The notes under the pieces were generated by a model that made no database searches, was not told where the DNA came from, and saw nothing but the letters and a program-made list of their open reading frames with translations. A program made the translations under genes and the position numbers. A stretch of DNA of 15,756 nt, from the NCBI GenBank assembly GCA_903952805.1, contig CAJBHN010000479.1, positions 1 through 15,756 on the forward strand, given 5' to 3'. Positions within the stretch are counted from its first letter, which is position 1, and each line of letters starts with the position of its first letter. Positions 14,666 through 15,756 of this stretch are shown here, piece after piece. The DNA is from an uncultured Myxococcales bacterium (lineage in GTDB: Bacteria; Myxococcota; UBA727; VGSZ01).

Positions 14666-15756
14666 GGCGCGTCCTTGTCTGCTTTGCCCTCTGACCTCGC
14701 GTCAGACTTGGCGGATGATTTCGTCGACGAGCGCGACGCGCGGCCGGTTTGGGATACGACGGGCGCTCCCTCGGTGGTGACGTCGACACCCCGCGAGATG
14801 CGCGTCCTGCTGTTGGCGCGTGGGGTGACGACGCCGGCCATCGGGGCCAGGTCGTCAAAAGCCGCCGCCGACCTGATCGTCGCCTTCGTCGCCGATTTCG
14901 TTGTCGTCGTCGTCGTCGTCGACTTCGACTTGTTCGACGCGGACTGACTGGCTGCGGTGCCAAAGGTGCGGGTGGTCCCGTCGATGGCGAGTTCGACGAC
15001 GCCGTCGGTCTCGGTGCAGTGGCCGCCTTGGAAGATGGCGAACGCGCGCGATGGGAAGGCCAGGCAGCGTGACGGGGCGAAGCGACGGGCCATCACGCCG
15101 GTGCGTTCGCTGGCCTTCAGGTCCAAACGGCGCTCGGGCTCGGGCAGCACGACGACGCCGGTGGCGCGGCCGAGGCCGGTGTCGAGGACTTCGCGGGCCA
15201 CGCGTCCCTCGGGGGGATCGTCGTGGAACAGCACGATCCGCTCCGAGATCGCCATGGCGCCAGCGGACCAGGCAAAGACCGGGCGGTCGCCGATGAGCTC
15301 GTCCATGCCAAAAATCTGCAGCCGATTGAGCAGCAGCGCGACGTGGCCGCCGGCGATGGCGACGGCGGCGACGCCCTTCAACAGCGACGCCAGCTCGGCG
15401 CGATGGCGCAAGACTTCGGGGCGCGTGTCGACGTTCATGCGCTGTTCAAAGTCGGCGCGCACGCTGTTGCAGTGGCCGATATGCCAGGAGTCCAGGGCCC
15501 GAATGGCCTCGACCGAGGCGGCGGCGACCTCGTCACGGATGGCGGCGGGGGCGTCGTAGGCGGCGACGTCGCGCTCGGCCATGAACGCGTGTTCCAGACG
15601 AATGCGGTAGATGTCTTGCAGGTGGCGCAGCAGGTCTTGTCGCTCCCGATGGGCGGCGGCGAGGTCGGGGTCGCTCTGGAAGAGCTGGTTGCCGCGGGCA
15701 TGCAGGTGCAGGTTGATGGTGTGGCCGCCGAGGTGGGCCGACAGCTCGTCGTCCTC
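14662..15756 (-). CDS. Peptidase S51 / type 1 glutamine-amidotransferase-like protein (5' end outside window)
   Basis: The frame is open from the right edge to TGA at 14664-14662, 364 visible residues; an internal ATG at 15582 is too late because the frame and homology-like helical sequence continue upstream. Visible residues 1-125 are helical (EDDELSAHLGGHTINLHLH at the start). The core has AIAGGHVALLLNRL and the nucleophile-elbow motif WSAGAM with Ser164, as in cyanophycinase and PepE-type S51 peptidases. The His expected about 42 residues later (as I recall the cyanophycinase spacing) is replaced: the segment reads LPEPERRLDL, with Glu206 at that position. The last 90 or so residues are a Ser/Thr/Lys/Arg-rich low-complexity tail containing seven consecutive Thr. 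It is the first visible gene of the operon, overlapping the esterase start by 4 bp. It is either a hydrolase with an altered active site or a non-catalytic binding member of the fold. Confidence 0.7.
   Translation of the reverse strand, partial: EDDELSAHLGGHTINLHLHARGNQLFQSDPDLAAAHRERQDLLRHLQDIYRIRLEHAFMAERDVAAYDAPAAIRDEVAAASVEAIRALDSWHIGHCNSVRADFEQRMNVDTRPEVLRHRAELASLLKGVAAVAIAGGHVALLLNRLQIFGMDELIGDRPVFAWSAGAMAISERIVLFHDDPPEGRVAREVLDTGLGRATGVVVLPEPERRLDLKASERTGVMARRFAPSRCLAFPSRAFAIFQGGHCTETDGVVELAIDGTTRTFGTAASQSASNKSKSTTTTTTTKSATKATIRSAAAFDDLAPMAGVVTPRANSRTRISRGVDVTTEGAPVVSQTGRASRSSTKSSAKSDARSEGKADKDAP
14672..14676 (-). promoter_or_regulatory. Ribosome binding site that supports the GTG start of the esterase
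   Basis: AAGGA on the minus strand (14676-14672) sits six bases before the GTG at 14665, inside the last codons of the S51-like gene. It supports a non-ATG start overlapping the upstream stop. Confidence 0.6.
14902..14922 (-). repeat. GTC trinucleotide run encoding poly-Thr
   Basis: A short perfect GTC run on the plus strand (about seven units) encodes consecutive Thr codons in the C-terminal tail of the S51-like protein. It marks a low-complexity linker and is a likely site of length variation between strains. Confidence 0.7.

Noticed and set aside
12269..15756. Cyanophycin synthesis and degradation locus
   Set aside because: The ATP-grasp protein lacks the Mur-ligase half of cyanophycin synthetase, and the S51-like protein lacks the expected His; similarity is at fold level only.

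Overview
This 15.8 kb window comes from a GC-rich bacterial chromosome. Gene content and codon use (G/C at most third positions) fit Myxococcota or another deltaproteobacterial lineage. The best hint is the small Spy/CpxP-like protein at 5242-5754, whose layout I associate with myxobacteria from memory; this placement is an inference, not a search result. No rRNA, tRNA, IS element, integrase, phage gene or CRISPR array was seen. Almost everything is on the minus strand, and the long plus-strand open frames are antisense shadows produced by the base composition.

Reading along the minus strand from the right edge, the first block is a tightly coupled three-gene operon: a peptidase S51 / class I glutamine-amidotransferase-like protein (start beyond the window), an enterochelin-esterase-like alpha/beta hydrolase (4-bp GTGA overlap), and an ATP-grasp ligase-like protein (9-nt gap, with its ribosome binding site over the upstream stop codon). 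An amide-forming fold, a serine hydrolase and an S51-like fold in one transcript suggest synthesis and turnover of a small molecule, peptide or polymer that I cannot name. It is the best candidate here for an undescribed pathway.

The operon ends at a 308-bp gap holding thirteen 10-bp tandem units (twelve exact) and a 13-bp perfect inverted repeat that shares sequence with the first repeat unit. After it come three stress and protein-quality genes in the same direction: a groEL without groES, a monofunctional heme catalase with an internal deletion and a duplicated C-terminal segment, and a Lon-related AAA/S16 protease. The protease converges on the Spy/CpxP-like gene across a strong hairpin.

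Left of the Spy-like gene is a 22-bp near-perfect palindrome, a possible small minus-strand ORF, and then a very large minus-strand gene that runs off the left edge (at least 1598 codons). It encodes a probable exported protein built from beta-rich modules with regularly spaced cysteine pairs and an acidic Gly/Asp 8-residue repeat.
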